From: Cyanobacteriota bacterium
GTDB taxonomy: Bacteria; Cyanobacteriota; Cyanobacteriia; PCC-6307; Cyanobiaceae
Length of the DNA: 15,276 nucleotides
Direction of reading: 5' to 3'
Assembly: GCA_947463165.1 (NCBI GenBank)
Contig: CANHSW010000018.1
Location: forward strand, 1 to 15,276
In this document: piece by piece, positions 8,060 to 15,178 of the stretch
How positions within the stretch are numbered: position 1 is the first letter of the stretch
Layout: each line of letters starts with the position of its first letter
The notes under the pieces: model-generated
What the model saw: the letters and a program-made list of their open reading frames with translations, nothing else
Database searches by the model: none
What the model was told of the DNA's origin: nothing
Translations under genes and position numbers: made by a program

Positions 8060-8176
8060 TTTTATTTTAAAGGCACCCAGATAATTACCCCTTCTCCCCG
8101 GGTGCAGACATAAGCAAATCCCCACAATATTTTTCGTATCGTTAAATCTGTTAGCTGGGAAATTTTTTTAGATGCT
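8060..8176. other. AT-rich spacer between convergent pilC and the FAD protein gene
   Basis: The spacer is AT-rich compared with the neighbouring genes. It contains a GCACCC/GGGTGC inverted repeat (8073-8078 and 8100-8105) with a long 21-base loop and no following T-run, and a run of seven T at about 8163-8169. Transcription from both sides should end here, but I see no clear intrinsic terminator. Confidence 0.4.
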
Positions 8177-9505
8177 CTAACAAGAGAGTCCCTGGAAAGG
8201 CTCGATTTGAGCAGCTGCGATCGCCTGACCCGCCAGCCAGCCAGAACTCCAACAATGCTGGAAATTAAAGCCGCCGGTAACACCGTCTACATCGAGTAAT
8301 TCCCCCACCAGGTGCAGTCCAAGACAAAGGCGGCTTTCCATAGAGGCGAGATTAACCTCCCCCAAGGGCACGCCACCGGCTGTAACAAATTCCTCCCCAA
8401 ATGGACCGCGACCAGTGACCCTGTAACGGCTATCTCGCAGGGAAGCGATCAAGGCTTGCTGCTGCTGCTTGCTGAGATCAGCCCAGCGACACTGCGAATC
8501 TATACCGCAATGCTGTAACAAATGCCACCAAAGACGTTTCGGCAACTCGGGCCATGGTCGCCAATTAGCCAACTGCCGACGCGCCTGCTGCTGCCGAGCC
8601 TGGCCAAAGTGCCGCTCTAGTTCCGAGTGGGAAAGATTGCCAGTCCAGTTAACGCTCAACTCAGCGCGATAACTGGCAGCATGTAGCGCTCTAGCGGCAA
8701 AGGCGGTGAGGCGCAGGATGGCCGGACCGCTTAACCCCCAGTGGGTCACCAACAGCGGACCCTGTTGACGGAAGCGCTCGGCGAGCGGGCCTGCAGCCCG
8801 GCCGGTGCCTGGCGGCGGTGGACAGTCTTGAGCGGCCAGCCGCAATTCCAATGCCACCGGATCAACCGCCAAGCCAGCCAACTGCAGTAGGGAATCTCCG
8901 GCCAAAGAAAGGGTGAACAGCGAGGGCACAGGCGGCACCAGGCTGTGGCCCAGCTGGGCAGCCAATTGGCGGCCGCTGGGGTGACTACCGGTGGCCAACA
9001 CCAGCCGCTGGGCAAAAAGCCGCTGCTGCTGACCAGCGGCTCTGCGCAACTCCAGCTCAAATCCGCCTGCATTCAGCAAACGAGCCTGGCGCAGGGCCAC
9101 GCCGGTATGCAGCTGCACCCCGGCAGCCTTGGCGGCGTGACGCAGCACCTCGATCACGGCCGTGGAGCGGTTGGCCCGGGGGAACAGGCGCCCGTCTGGC
9201 TCCTCCACCAGCTCCAGGCCATGGGCCTCAAACCAGGCCACCGAGTCGCCGCTGGCAAACCGGGAGAAGGCTCCCCGCAGGGCCTGGCCGCCGCGGGGAT
9301 AGTGGCCCACCAGCGCCCGGGGATCCCAGCAGGCATGGGTGACATTGCAGCGCCCTCCACCGCTGATCAGCACCTTGTGCAGCGGCTCCGCCGTAGTTTC
9401 CAGAACATGCACGTCGCCCGCGCCGGCCTCGGCGGCGGCAATGGCGGCCATCATCCCGGCCGGGCCAGCACCGGCCACCAACACCGAGACGCGTTCAGGA
9501 AGCAT
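8177..9505 (-). CDS. NAD(P)/FAD-dependent oxidoreductase, HI0933/BaiN-like family
   Basis: The 442-residue product is a two-dinucleotide-type flavoprotein. Visible features are the FAD-binding GAGPAG (12-17) with acidic E36 ending the second strand, the family-specific SGGGRCNVTH (48-57), ATGSHPSG (171-178), and near the C-terminus TAGGVPLGEVN and GELLDVDGVTGGFNFQ, which close the FAD site in the HI0933/YhiN/BaiN group. The physiological substrate of most members is not established and none is proposed here. The ATG at 9505 overlaps, on the opposite strand, the ATG of dusA; a GTG seven codons in (9484) is an alternative. There is no clear ribosome binding site. The 3' end converges on pilC. 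Confidence 0.9.
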   Translation of the reverse strand: MLPERVSVLVAGAGPAGMMAAIAAAEAGAGDVHVLETTAEPLHKVLISGGGRCNVTHACWDPRALVGHYPRGGQALRGAFSRFASGDSVAWFEAHGLELVEEPDGRLFPRANRSTAVIEVLRHAAKAAGVQLHTGVALRQARLLNAGGFELELRRAAGQQQRLFAQRLVLATGSHPSGRQLAAQLGHSLVPPVPSLFTLSLAGDSLLQLAGLAVDPVALELRLAAQDCPPPPGTGRAAGPLAERFRQQGPLLVTHWGLSGPAILRLTAFAARALHAASYRAELSVNWTGNLSHSELERHFGQARQQQARRQLANWRPWPELPKRLWWHLLQHCGIDSQCRWADLSKQQQQALIASLRDSRYRVTGRGPFGEEFVTAGGVPLGEVNLASMESRLCLGLHLVGELLDVDGVTGGFNFQHCWSSGWLAGQAIAAAQIEPFQGLSC

Positions 9506-10577
9506 GGCTGAGCAGCAGGGAGCAAGGCAGCAGGCAGCAGGCAGCGGCCAGCAGTTGAGTTACCGCTTCAGTGTGGCGCCAATGCTGGACTACACAGATC
9601 GGCATTTCCGCGTGCTGATGCGCCAAATCAGCCGGCACAGCCTGCTGTATAGCGAAATGGTGGTGGCCCAGGCACTTCACCATGCCCGCCAAGAGCCAGA
9701 TGCGGCCAAGCGGATCGAACGCCTGGAACGGCTGATCGGCTTCGATCCGATCGAAAAACCCCTGGCCCTGCAGCTGGGGGGAGATGATCCCGGGCTGCTG
9801 GCCGAGGCCGTGGGTCTGGCGGCCGACTGGGGCTACGACGAGGTGAACCTCAATTTGGGTTGCCCGAGCGAGAAGGTGCGCAAAGGTCGTTTTGGCGCTT
9901 GTCTGATGGCCGATCCTCACCAGGTGGCCCGTTGCATCGAAGCGATGGCAGCGGCTAGCCCCCTGCCAGTGACGGTGAAGCAGCGGATTGGCATCGATAA
10001 TCTCGACTCCTATGCCGAATTGCTGAACTTTGTCGACACCCTGGCGGCGGCTGGCTGCCGCCGCTTCGCGGTGCATGCCCGCAAGGCCTGGCTGGATGGT
10101 CTTGATCCCAAACAAAACCGCAGCATCCCGCCACTGCGCTACGAGCTAGTGCACCAACTGAAGCGCGAGAGACCAAAGCTCACCATTGAGATCAATGGCG
10201 GTCTGCAGACCCTGGCCGATTGCCAAAGCCAACTGGCCCAGGTGGATGGGGTGATGGTGGGCAGAGCTGTGTACGACCAGCCGCTGCGCTGGGCCAGGGT
10301 GGACAGCGACATCCATGGCGACCACAGCGCCGCCGCCTTGGCCCGATCAGAGATCAGCCCATCGCTGGTATTGCGGGGCCTACTGCCCTACGCCGACCAG
10401 TGGTGCAGGGGCGGCGGCAAGCTATGGCCGATCGCCCGCCACTTGGTACACCTGGTGGCGGGGATCAATGGGGCGCGCCGCTGGCGCCAAAGCATCAGCA
10501 AGGAGGCTTCAGCCAAAACTGCCGGGGCGGAGGTGCTGGAGGCGGCCGCCCTGAGCCTGGAACAGCGGGGCTACTGA
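9504..10577 (+). CDS. dusA: tRNA-dihydrouridine synthase, DusA type
   Basis: Dus enzymes reduce uridine to dihydrouridine in tRNA using FMN and NADPH. The 357-residue TIM-barrel protein shows SVAPMLDYTDRHFR (23-36), YSEMVV (49-54), QLGGDDP, VNLNLGCPSEKV with likely catalytic C120, GRFGACLM (128-135), TVKQRIG, the tRNA/FMN-contacting VHARKAWLDGL and INGG...GVMVGRA. The GACLM and RIGID motifs fit the DusA subgroup. ATG at 9504 has AGGA only three bases away; TTG at 9555 (giving MSYRFSVAPM) is also plausible and would avoid a Gln/Ala-rich N-terminal tail encoded by GGCAGCA-like repeats. The open frame continues further upstream into the opposite-strand gene, which is not credible as coding. The gene converges on the RRM gene. 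Confidence 0.93.
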   Translation: MAEQQGARQQAAGSGQQLSYRFSVAPMLDYTDRHFRVLMRQISRHSLLYSEMVVAQALHHARQEPDAAKRIERLERLIGFDPIEKPLALQLGGDDPGLLAEAVGLAADWGYDEVNLNLGCPSEKVRKGRFGACLMADPHQVARCIEAMAAASPLPVTVKQRIGIDNLDSYAELLNFVDTLAAAGCRRFAVHARKAWLDGLDPKQNRSIPPLRYELVHQLKRERPKLTIEINGGLQTLADCQSQLAQVDGVMVGRAVYDQPLRWARVDSDIHGDHSAAALARSEISPSLVLRGLLPYADQWCRGGGKLWPIARHLVHLVAGINGARRWRQSISKEASAKTAGAEVLEAAALSLEQRGY

Positions 10578-10605
10578 ATCAACAGGAGCTACTGAATCAA
10601 CAGCC
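10570..10605. repeat. 18-bp tandem duplication across the dusA stop codon
   Basis: Two adjacent units, 10570-10587 and 10588-10605, share GCTACTGAATCAACAG and differ only in their last two bases. The first unit contains the functional dusA stop (10575-10577) and the second carries the same TGA in the same frame. It looks like a recent slip duplication. Confidence 0.85.
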
Positions 10606-10623
10606 ATGGGCGGCAAAACCAAC

Positions 10624-11187
10624 TCAGCCCTCGGCGCCACCGTAATAGTCGCCACCACCGCCACCAGCGCCACCGCCATAGCCATCGCTGCCGCTACGAC
10701 GACGACGGGCCCGACCTGAATCGACCGACTCACCACCACCGGCGGCGGCTCTACCACTGCTGCCATAGCTGCGATCTTCCCAACCGCGGGAGCCGGAACC
10801 GCCGTAGCCGCCACCGCCGCCAGCACCGCCGCCGCCGTAGCCACCACCAGCGCCACCGCCGTAACCGCCACCACCGCCGTAGCCACCGCCGCCGCGCTGA
10901 TAACCACCGCCGCCACCGCGGGAACCGCCGCCGCCACCACCGCCTGTGCGGGGCTCGGCCTTGTTGATCCGCAGCGGACGACCCATCAATTCGGCACCCT
11001 GAAGGGCCTCAATGGCCTTGGCTTCCATGGCCTCATCGGCCATCTCCACGAAGGCAAAGCCCCGCTTGCGACCCGTATCCCGTTCCAGGGGCAGGGAACA
11101 GGTGGTCACTTCACCAAAAGGAATAAACAATTCCGCCACGTCCTCCTGCTCAGCACGGAAGGGCAGATTGCCAACGAAAATGCTCAC
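10624..11187 (-). CDS. RRM-domain, glycine-rich RNA-binding protein (cyanobacterial Rbp type)
   Basis: The first 80 or so of 187 residues form one RNA-recognition motif, with RNP2 IFVGNL (3-8) and RNP1 KRGFAFVEM (41-49), ending in GRPLRINKAEPR. The rest is a long glycine-rich tail with Tyr, Ser and an Arg cluster (ARRRR), ending in DYYGG. This one-RRM plus glycine-tail design is typical of cyanobacterial Rbp proteins; some have been linked to cold response or mRNA localisation near thylakoids, but this member's role cannot be read from sequence. The start is GTG at 11187, with GGAGG 12 bases upstream. The tail is encoded by low-complexity GGC/GGT-rich DNA, so its length may be variable and assembly-sensitive. 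Confidence 0.93.
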   Translation of the reverse strand: MSIFVGNLPFRAEQEDVAELFIPFGEVTTCSLPLERDTGRKRGFAFVEMADEAMEAKAIEALQGAELMGRPLRINKAEPRTGGGGGGGSRGGGGGYQRGGGGYGGGGGYGGGAGGGYGGGGAGGGGGYGGSGSRGWEDRSYGSSGRAAAGGGESVDSGRARRRRSGSDGYGGGAGGGGGDYYGGAEG

Positions 11188-11276
11188 TTACTAGGCCGGC
11201 CTCCAGGCCGATGCAATGCGGGCCATGGGGCCTCTGACCTACTAAGCCTAGGCCCAAGTGACCCAATTGCCCAGGC

Positions 11277-12686
11277 TCAAGTGCCGAGATGGGAACGCAT
11301 CTGACTTAACTGAGCTGCCACCTGGGCAAAACCAGTACCTCCTTCGCTGCAACGAGCAGCAACCACTTGGCGCGGCGTGATCGCCTCGAAGATATCGAGC
11401 GCAAAGGCCGGATGCAGTTGCTGCCAGCGCTCCAGCGGCAACTGGCGCAGCAGGATCCCCTCCGCCAAGCAGCTCTTCACCAAGCCACCCACCAGCTGGT
11501 AGGCCTCGCGAAAGGGCACCCCCCGCGCCACCAGATAGTCGGCCACGTCGGTGGCATTAGAAAAATCAGAGGCGACCGCCTGCTCCAATCGCAGCGGTCT
11601 GAACTCCAGTCCCTCCTCAAACAGGATCGCCATGGCCTCAAGGCAGTCGAGCACGGTGCGCACGCCGTCAAACAGAGCTTCCTTGTCCTCCTGAAAATCC
11701 TTGTTGTAGGCGAGGGGCAGCCCCTTGATCATCGTGAGCAGGCCGATCAGGTGGCCAAACACCCGCCCGCTCTTACCTCGCACCAATTCGGGCACGTCGG
11801 GATTCTTCTTCTGGGGCATCAGGCTGCTGCCGGTGGCGCAGCGATCGCTGAGTTGGACAAAACCAAACTCCTCGCTCGCCCAGAGGATCACCTCCTCGCT
11901 GAGCCGGCTGAGGTGCACCAGCACCAGCGACGCCGCCGCCATGAACTCCACGGCGAAGTCGCGATCGCTTACCGCATCGAGACTGTTGGCATAGATGGCC
12001 TCAAAACCAAGCTCCGCGGCGGTGGATCGCCGATCGATGGGCACCGGCGTACCGGCCAGGGCAGCGGCCCCCAGGGGGCAGATATTGACGCGGCGGCGCA
12101 CGTCGGCGAGGCGGCTCCGATCGCGCTCAGCCATCTCCAGATAGGCCAACAGGTGGTGCGCCAGACAGATCGGCTGGGCCCGTTGCAGGTGGGTATAGCC
12201 AGGGATCATCACCTCGCTGTGGCGCTCCGCCTGGCTGAGCAAGGCCCGCTCGAAACGCACCAATGCCTGGTCGATGGCATCAATCTGTTGCCGCAACCAA
12301 AGCCGCAGGTCGGTGCCAACCTGGTCGTTGCGGGAACGACCGGTGTGCAACCGCTTGCCCAGGGGGCCGAGCAGGGCGATCAAGCGCCGCTCCACCGCAA
12401 AGTGGACATCCTCATCGGCCACCGTGGGACAAAAGCTGCCCTCGGCGGCCTCGCGGCGGATTGCCTCCAACCCCTCGATCAAGCCGGCCGCATCGGCCTG
12501 GCTGATCACGCCACAGCGGCCGAGCATCCTGGCGTGGGCGATCGAACCGTCCAGGTCCTGATCGAGCAGGGCGATGTCGAAACCGATCGAGGCATTGAAG
12601 CGCTCGATCACCGGGTGCAGCCCCTGTTCAAAGCGGTTGCTCCAGGTGTTGGCACTCGCGGCTGAGCCTCCCTGGGATGGGGCCAT
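11277..12686 (-). CDS. argH: Argininosuccinate lyase
   Basis: ArgH cleaves argininosuccinate to arginine and fumarate, the last step of arginine synthesis. The 469 residues match the family length. Visible are the N-terminal [19 protein letters not shown] (114-123), [10 protein letters not shown] (163-172) containing H166 and the fumarase/lyase superfamily signature [12 protein letters not shown] (286-297) with the mobile-loop serines, followed by the conserved [14 protein letters not shown]. The ATG at 12686 starts a short variable N-terminus; no strong ribosome binding site is seen. The upstream phosphatase gene ends 23 bases before it, so the two may be co-transcribed. A 432-codon open frame antisense to this gene is a codon-bias shadow. 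Confidence 0.97.
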   Translation of the reverse strand: MAPSQGGSAASANTWSNRFEQGLHPVIERFNASIGFDIALLDQDLDGSIAHARMLGRCGVISQADAAGLIEGLEAIRREAAEGSFCPTVADEDVHFAVERRLIALLGPLGKRLHTGRSRNDQVGTDLRLWLRQQIDAIDQALVRFERALLSQAERHSEVMIPGYTHLQRAQPICLAHHLLAYLEMAERDRSRLADVRRRVNICPLGAAALAGTPVPIDRRSTAAELGFEAIYANSLDAVSDRDFAVEFMAAASLVLVHLSRLSEEVILWASEEFGFVQLSDRCATGSSLMPQKKNPDVPELVRGKSGRVFGHLIGLLTMIKGLPLAYNKDFQEDKEALFDGVRTVLDCLEAMAILFEEGLEFRPLRLEQAVASDFSNATDVADYLVARGVPFREAYQLVGGLVKSCLAEGILLRQLPLERWQQLHPAFALDIFEAITPRQVVAARCSEGGTGFAQVAAQLSQMRSHLGT

Positions 12687-12709
12687 CGGGGCTTAACGGG
12701 CTGATCAGT

Positions 12710-14131
12710 TCAGCTTGACACTCGCTTTGGCGCGAGCAGCTGCGGCAGCCTCAGCTGCTCGCGCACCTTGAGCACCACCATCGAGGCATCGTCCTCCAGC
12801 TGGCGATCTTCCCCCACAAAGCGATCCAGGCGAGCAAACAGTTGATCGAGAATCTCCTGGGCGCCGCTGGCCTGGCGGCAAACCTCCACGAGGGCCCGCT
12901 CCAGCCGCTGCTCCTCGAAGCGTTTGCCACTGAAGCCCACCGCCTCGGTGACCCCATCTGTGTAGTACAGCAGCACATCACCTGGCTCCAAGACGGTCTG
13001 GGCCATGCCATAGGCGACTTCACGCTGCAGGCCGATCAGCAGTCCAGGGGCATCGAGCCGCTGCAGCACTCCCTGCTGGCGCCGCCAGAGCAAGGGCGGA
13101 TTGTGGGCCGCATTGGCATAGCGCAACAAGCGGCTACGAGGGTGGTAATCTGAATAAAATAAGCTCAAAAAACGATGGGAGTGGTCCAGGTCTTCCTGGG
13201 CTATTTCGTTTAGGTCGCGCAGGATGCGATTAGGGGCGTGGCCACTGAGCACGCCAGCGCGCAACATGCCCCGCAGCATGGTCATCAGCAGGCTGGCGGG
13301 CACCCCCTTGCCCATCACATCGCCAATCACCAGCGCCCAACGCCCCCGCTGGCGGCGAGGGCCCTGCAGCTGGGGCTTGGTGGGGATGAAATCGTAGTAG
13401 TCACCACCCACCTGAAAGGCTGGTCGGCAGCGGGCGGCCAGCTCCACCCCCTCAATCAGCGGGCAATCATCCGGCAGTAACTGGGCCTGGATCTCGGCAC
13501 CGATGCTGAGCTGGCGATCCAGCCGCTCATGGCGGCGCAATTCCTGGGCCAACAGCTCATTTTCCAGCGCTACGGCGGTGAGATCGGCCACCAATTGCAG
13601 ATGGCGGCGGTGCACCTCACTCCAACTGAAGCCCTCCCTGGCGCTGAACACATAGAGGCGGGCATGGCAGTGGCCGCGGGCCACCACCGAGGTGGCCTCC
13701 AGGCGGCCAGCCCCCCATAGCCGCTGCAGATGTTGATCTAAATGGGCTGTGGCCAGCTGATCACCAGGCTGAATTTGCAGCTGCCCATCGGCTAGGGCCG
13801 CCAACTGGCGAACCACGCTGGCGGCGCCTGGGCTGGGGGTGGCCTGGAGGTGGTCCCGCCAGAGGCGGCCATCGGCGTGGAAAACCAGCAGCACCCCCTC
13901 TTCGGCCTGCACCAACCGGGCGGCCACCAGGGTTACCAATTCGAGAAAACGGTTGATATTGGTGCAACTGCGCAGGGCAAAACCAAGGCTGGCGAGCAGC
14001 TCCTGATGGCGGCGCTGCTCATGATTAAGACTGTCAATCAATGGGCGCAGCGAACCGGCCAGCCCCAAAACCTCCTGGGCCTGGGGAGTCCCTCCTGAAT
14101 GGGAGGTGGCGGCGGCGGGCGAGCTGCTCAA
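12710..14131 (-). CDS. SpoIIE/RsbU-type serine/threonine phosphatase with N-terminal GAF-like domain
   Basis: The C-terminal part (about 205-460 of 473) is a PPM-type SpoIIE phosphatase: VGGDYYDF (241-248), IGDVMGKGVPASLLM (269-283), ANAAHNPPLL, YTDGVTEA (390-397) and DDASMVVLK (447-455). Metal-binding aspartates are present at D244, D271, D392 and D447/D448. Residues about 40-195 look like a GAF-type sensor domain, joined by a helical linker near 185-215, the usual switch segment. Such proteins dephosphorylate anti-sigma-factor antagonists or related regulators; the partner is not in this window. The reading frame begins with TTG at 14131; no ATG exists before residue 283, and the first 30 residues are low-complexity, so the start is uncertain. 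It lies just upstream of argH. Confidence 0.92.
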   Translation of the reverse strand: MSSSPAAATSHSGGTPQAQEVLGLAGSLRPLIDSLNHEQRRHQELLASLGFALRSCTNINRFLELVTLVAARLVQAEEGVLLVFHADGRLWRDHLQATPSPGAASVVRQLAALADGQLQIQPGDQLATAHLDQHLQRLWGAGRLEATSVVARGHCHARLYVFSAREGFSWSEVHRRHLQLVADLTAVALENELLAQELRRHERLDRQLSIGAEIQAQLLPDDCPLIEGVELAARCRPAFQVGGDYYDFIPTKPQLQGPRRQRGRWALVIGDVMGKGVPASLLMTMLRGMLRAGVLSGHAPNRILRDLNEIAQEDLDHSHRFLSLFYSDYHPRSRLLRYANAAHNPPLLWRRQQGVLQRLDAPGLLIGLQREVAYGMAQTVLEPGDVLLYYTDGVTEAVGFSGKRFEEQRLERALVEVCRQASGAQEILDQLFARLDRFVGEDRQLEDDASMVVLKVREQLRLPQLLAPKRVSS

Positions 14132-14167
14132 ATCGGAGCGCGCAGAAGCTAAAAACTAGCAATGGTT

Positions 14168-14185
14168 GGCGAGCAATAGCTTGCC
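14168..14185. other. Hairpin upstream of the phosphatase gene
   Basis: GGCGAGC, a four-base AATA loop and GCTTGCC form a seven-base-pair stem with one mismatch that reads as G-U on the plus-strand RNA. It lies about 40 bases upstream of the TTG start on the minus strand, where a run of five T follows 12 bases later. It may be a leader hairpin or the end of an upstream minus-strand transcript; the role is unknown. Confidence 0.35.
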
Positions 14186-14362
14186 CAATGCCACTAATTG
14201 AGCAAGAACGCATCACTAGAGCCGCTGGCAAATCAAAACAAAGACATGGGCCCAGGCCCAGCGGCCATAGGGAGACCGGGAAATCGCCACGGGCAAATGG
14301 CAATCACCACGACAGCCATCACCGCGACAGCCATCATCATTTAGCCCCCCCAACAAGAGCAC

Positions 14363-14460
14363 CTCGAAAAATTCTCATTCAGCTTTCGCGAATCATAGGC
14401 AAGCGATTCATCGCAACGCTTCTCGCGTTAAGAGAGCGGTGAGATCTGGAATTTTTCGAG
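14363..14460. ncRNA. Candidate structured element, copy 1 (perfect 12-bp complementary ends)
   Basis: CTCGAAAAATTC at 14363-14374 is perfectly complementary to GAATTTTTCGAG at 14449-14460. Weaker pairing extends outward (GCACCTCG against CGAGATGC). Between the ends, two further hairpins can form: GAATC/GATTC at 14390-14394 and 14405-14409, and TCTC/GAGA at 14421-14424 and 14432-14435, the latter lengthened by CGC/GCG with one bulged T and closed by a seven-base loop. Together they would make a three-way junction of about 98 nt. A related copy lies 816-817 bases to the right. It could be a small RNA, a leader element or a miniature mobile element; strand and expression cannot be told from sequence, and no known RNA family is recognised. 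Confidence 0.4.
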
Positions 14461-14601
14461 ATGCCTCAAAAAAGAATGAGAAACGGTTAATTGGCGATAA
14501 TCATGGATCAGTTTTTCCAGAGTTTGCTTAACCATAAATTTATCTAGATCAACAGTCTCATCTAAATAAATTAGCCGCGGCAAAACCTGAACCCACCCTG
14601 A

Positions 14602-14868
14602 GCCCAGCTGTGGTTGGCGCTGCCGCTGGCCCATGCAGGGGCCAGCACCGCCGTAGATGGCCCGAACCGTCTGGGCTTCACAAATACTGCAACCAATTTC
14701 GAAACTGGCCGGGGAAAAGCCTGGGGAAAGCGGCTGTCCAGCTGGGGATGGCTATGCCTGGCCAGCGGATCGATCTGGCAAGGTTTTCCACAGGCAGGGG
14801 ATTGGCTGATTTTTCCCCATAGATTTTTGCTCTCTCCCCAGATCAGATCTGAAAAATCCCTTTGCTGA
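14602..14868 (+). pseudogene. Short GC-rich open frame with a signal-peptide-like start, possible gene fragment
   Basis: The frame opens after a TGA at 14599 and runs to TGA at 14866-14868. Its first codons read AQLWLALPLAHAGAS, resembling a secretion signal with an AHA-GAS-type cleavage site, and the first 25 codons have high GC at third positions like the real genes nearby. That bias fades afterwards, and no family is recognised. There is no ATG; a TTG at 14614 is the nearest start-like codon. It may be the remnant of a secreted-protein gene or chance. The stop falls in the loop of the strong hairpin that follows. Confidence 0.25.
14784..14792 (+). promoter_or_regulatory. Perfect DnaA-box-like 9-mer TTTTCCACA
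   Basis: TTTTCCACA is the DnaA-box form reported for cyanobacterial origins. Near matches with one difference lie at 14513-14521 (TTTTCCAGA), 14811-14819 (TTTTCCCCA) and, on the other strand, 15011-15019 (TGTGAAAAA). The motif is seen directly; binding by DnaA is inference, and the perfect copy lies within a possible coding fragment. Confidence 0.4.
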
Positions 14869-14881
14869 CAAGGGATTTCAG
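14849..14881 (+). terminator. Strong hairpin, candidate intrinsic terminator
   Basis: AAATCCCTT (14854-14862) and AAGGGATTT (14870-14878) are perfectly complementary around a seven-base loop, and CTG/CAG pairs extend the stem beyond a small A-rich bulge. On the plus strand it is followed after three bases by TTTT, a short U-tract. On the minus strand no T-run follows. It could end a plus-strand transcript from the gene-poor region. A 13-base palindrome CAGATCAGATCTG overlaps its left edge. Confidence 0.45.
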
Positions 14882-15178
14882 CGTTTTCCCAAGTTTCCGC
14901 AGCCCCTACGACTACGGTTTAATTTTTTTCTTAAAAGGTTTTTAATCCGATTTAGTCGTTGGAAAAACCGGCTGGGTGCCAGCCATGCCCTGTTGCGTAT
15001 CGACCCGGCATGTGAAAAAGTGACTAAGTTGAGAAAAGGATCAAAAGACCAATGACGGTCAATTGCATCTACAATCAAATCTGGTTGCAATTTTTGGAGC
15101 AAAAAAACATAAATGCCACCAAAATACCCGGTAAATGATGGGGTGAATAATTCATTTAGAGCAAATAAAAAACGGCGC

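Noticed and set aside
8073..8105. GCACCC/GGGTGC inverted repeat after pilC as an intrinsic terminator
   Set aside because: Only six pairs, a 21-base loop and no T-run after the stem on either strand.
10509..10940. Ala/Val-rich 143-residue open frame overlapping the RRM gene
   Set aside because: It is the glycine-codon repeat of the RRM protein's tail read in another frame; composition is low-complexity and there is no start signal.
11367..12665. 432-codon open frame antisense to argH
   Set aside because: It mirrors argH exactly in extent, has no recognisable family, and is expected from GC-rich third-position bias on the other strand.
14428..14634. 68-residue minus-strand open frame
   Set aside because: It overlaps the right half of the structured element, has no ribosome binding site and crosses from GC-rich to AT-rich sequence without consistent codon bias.
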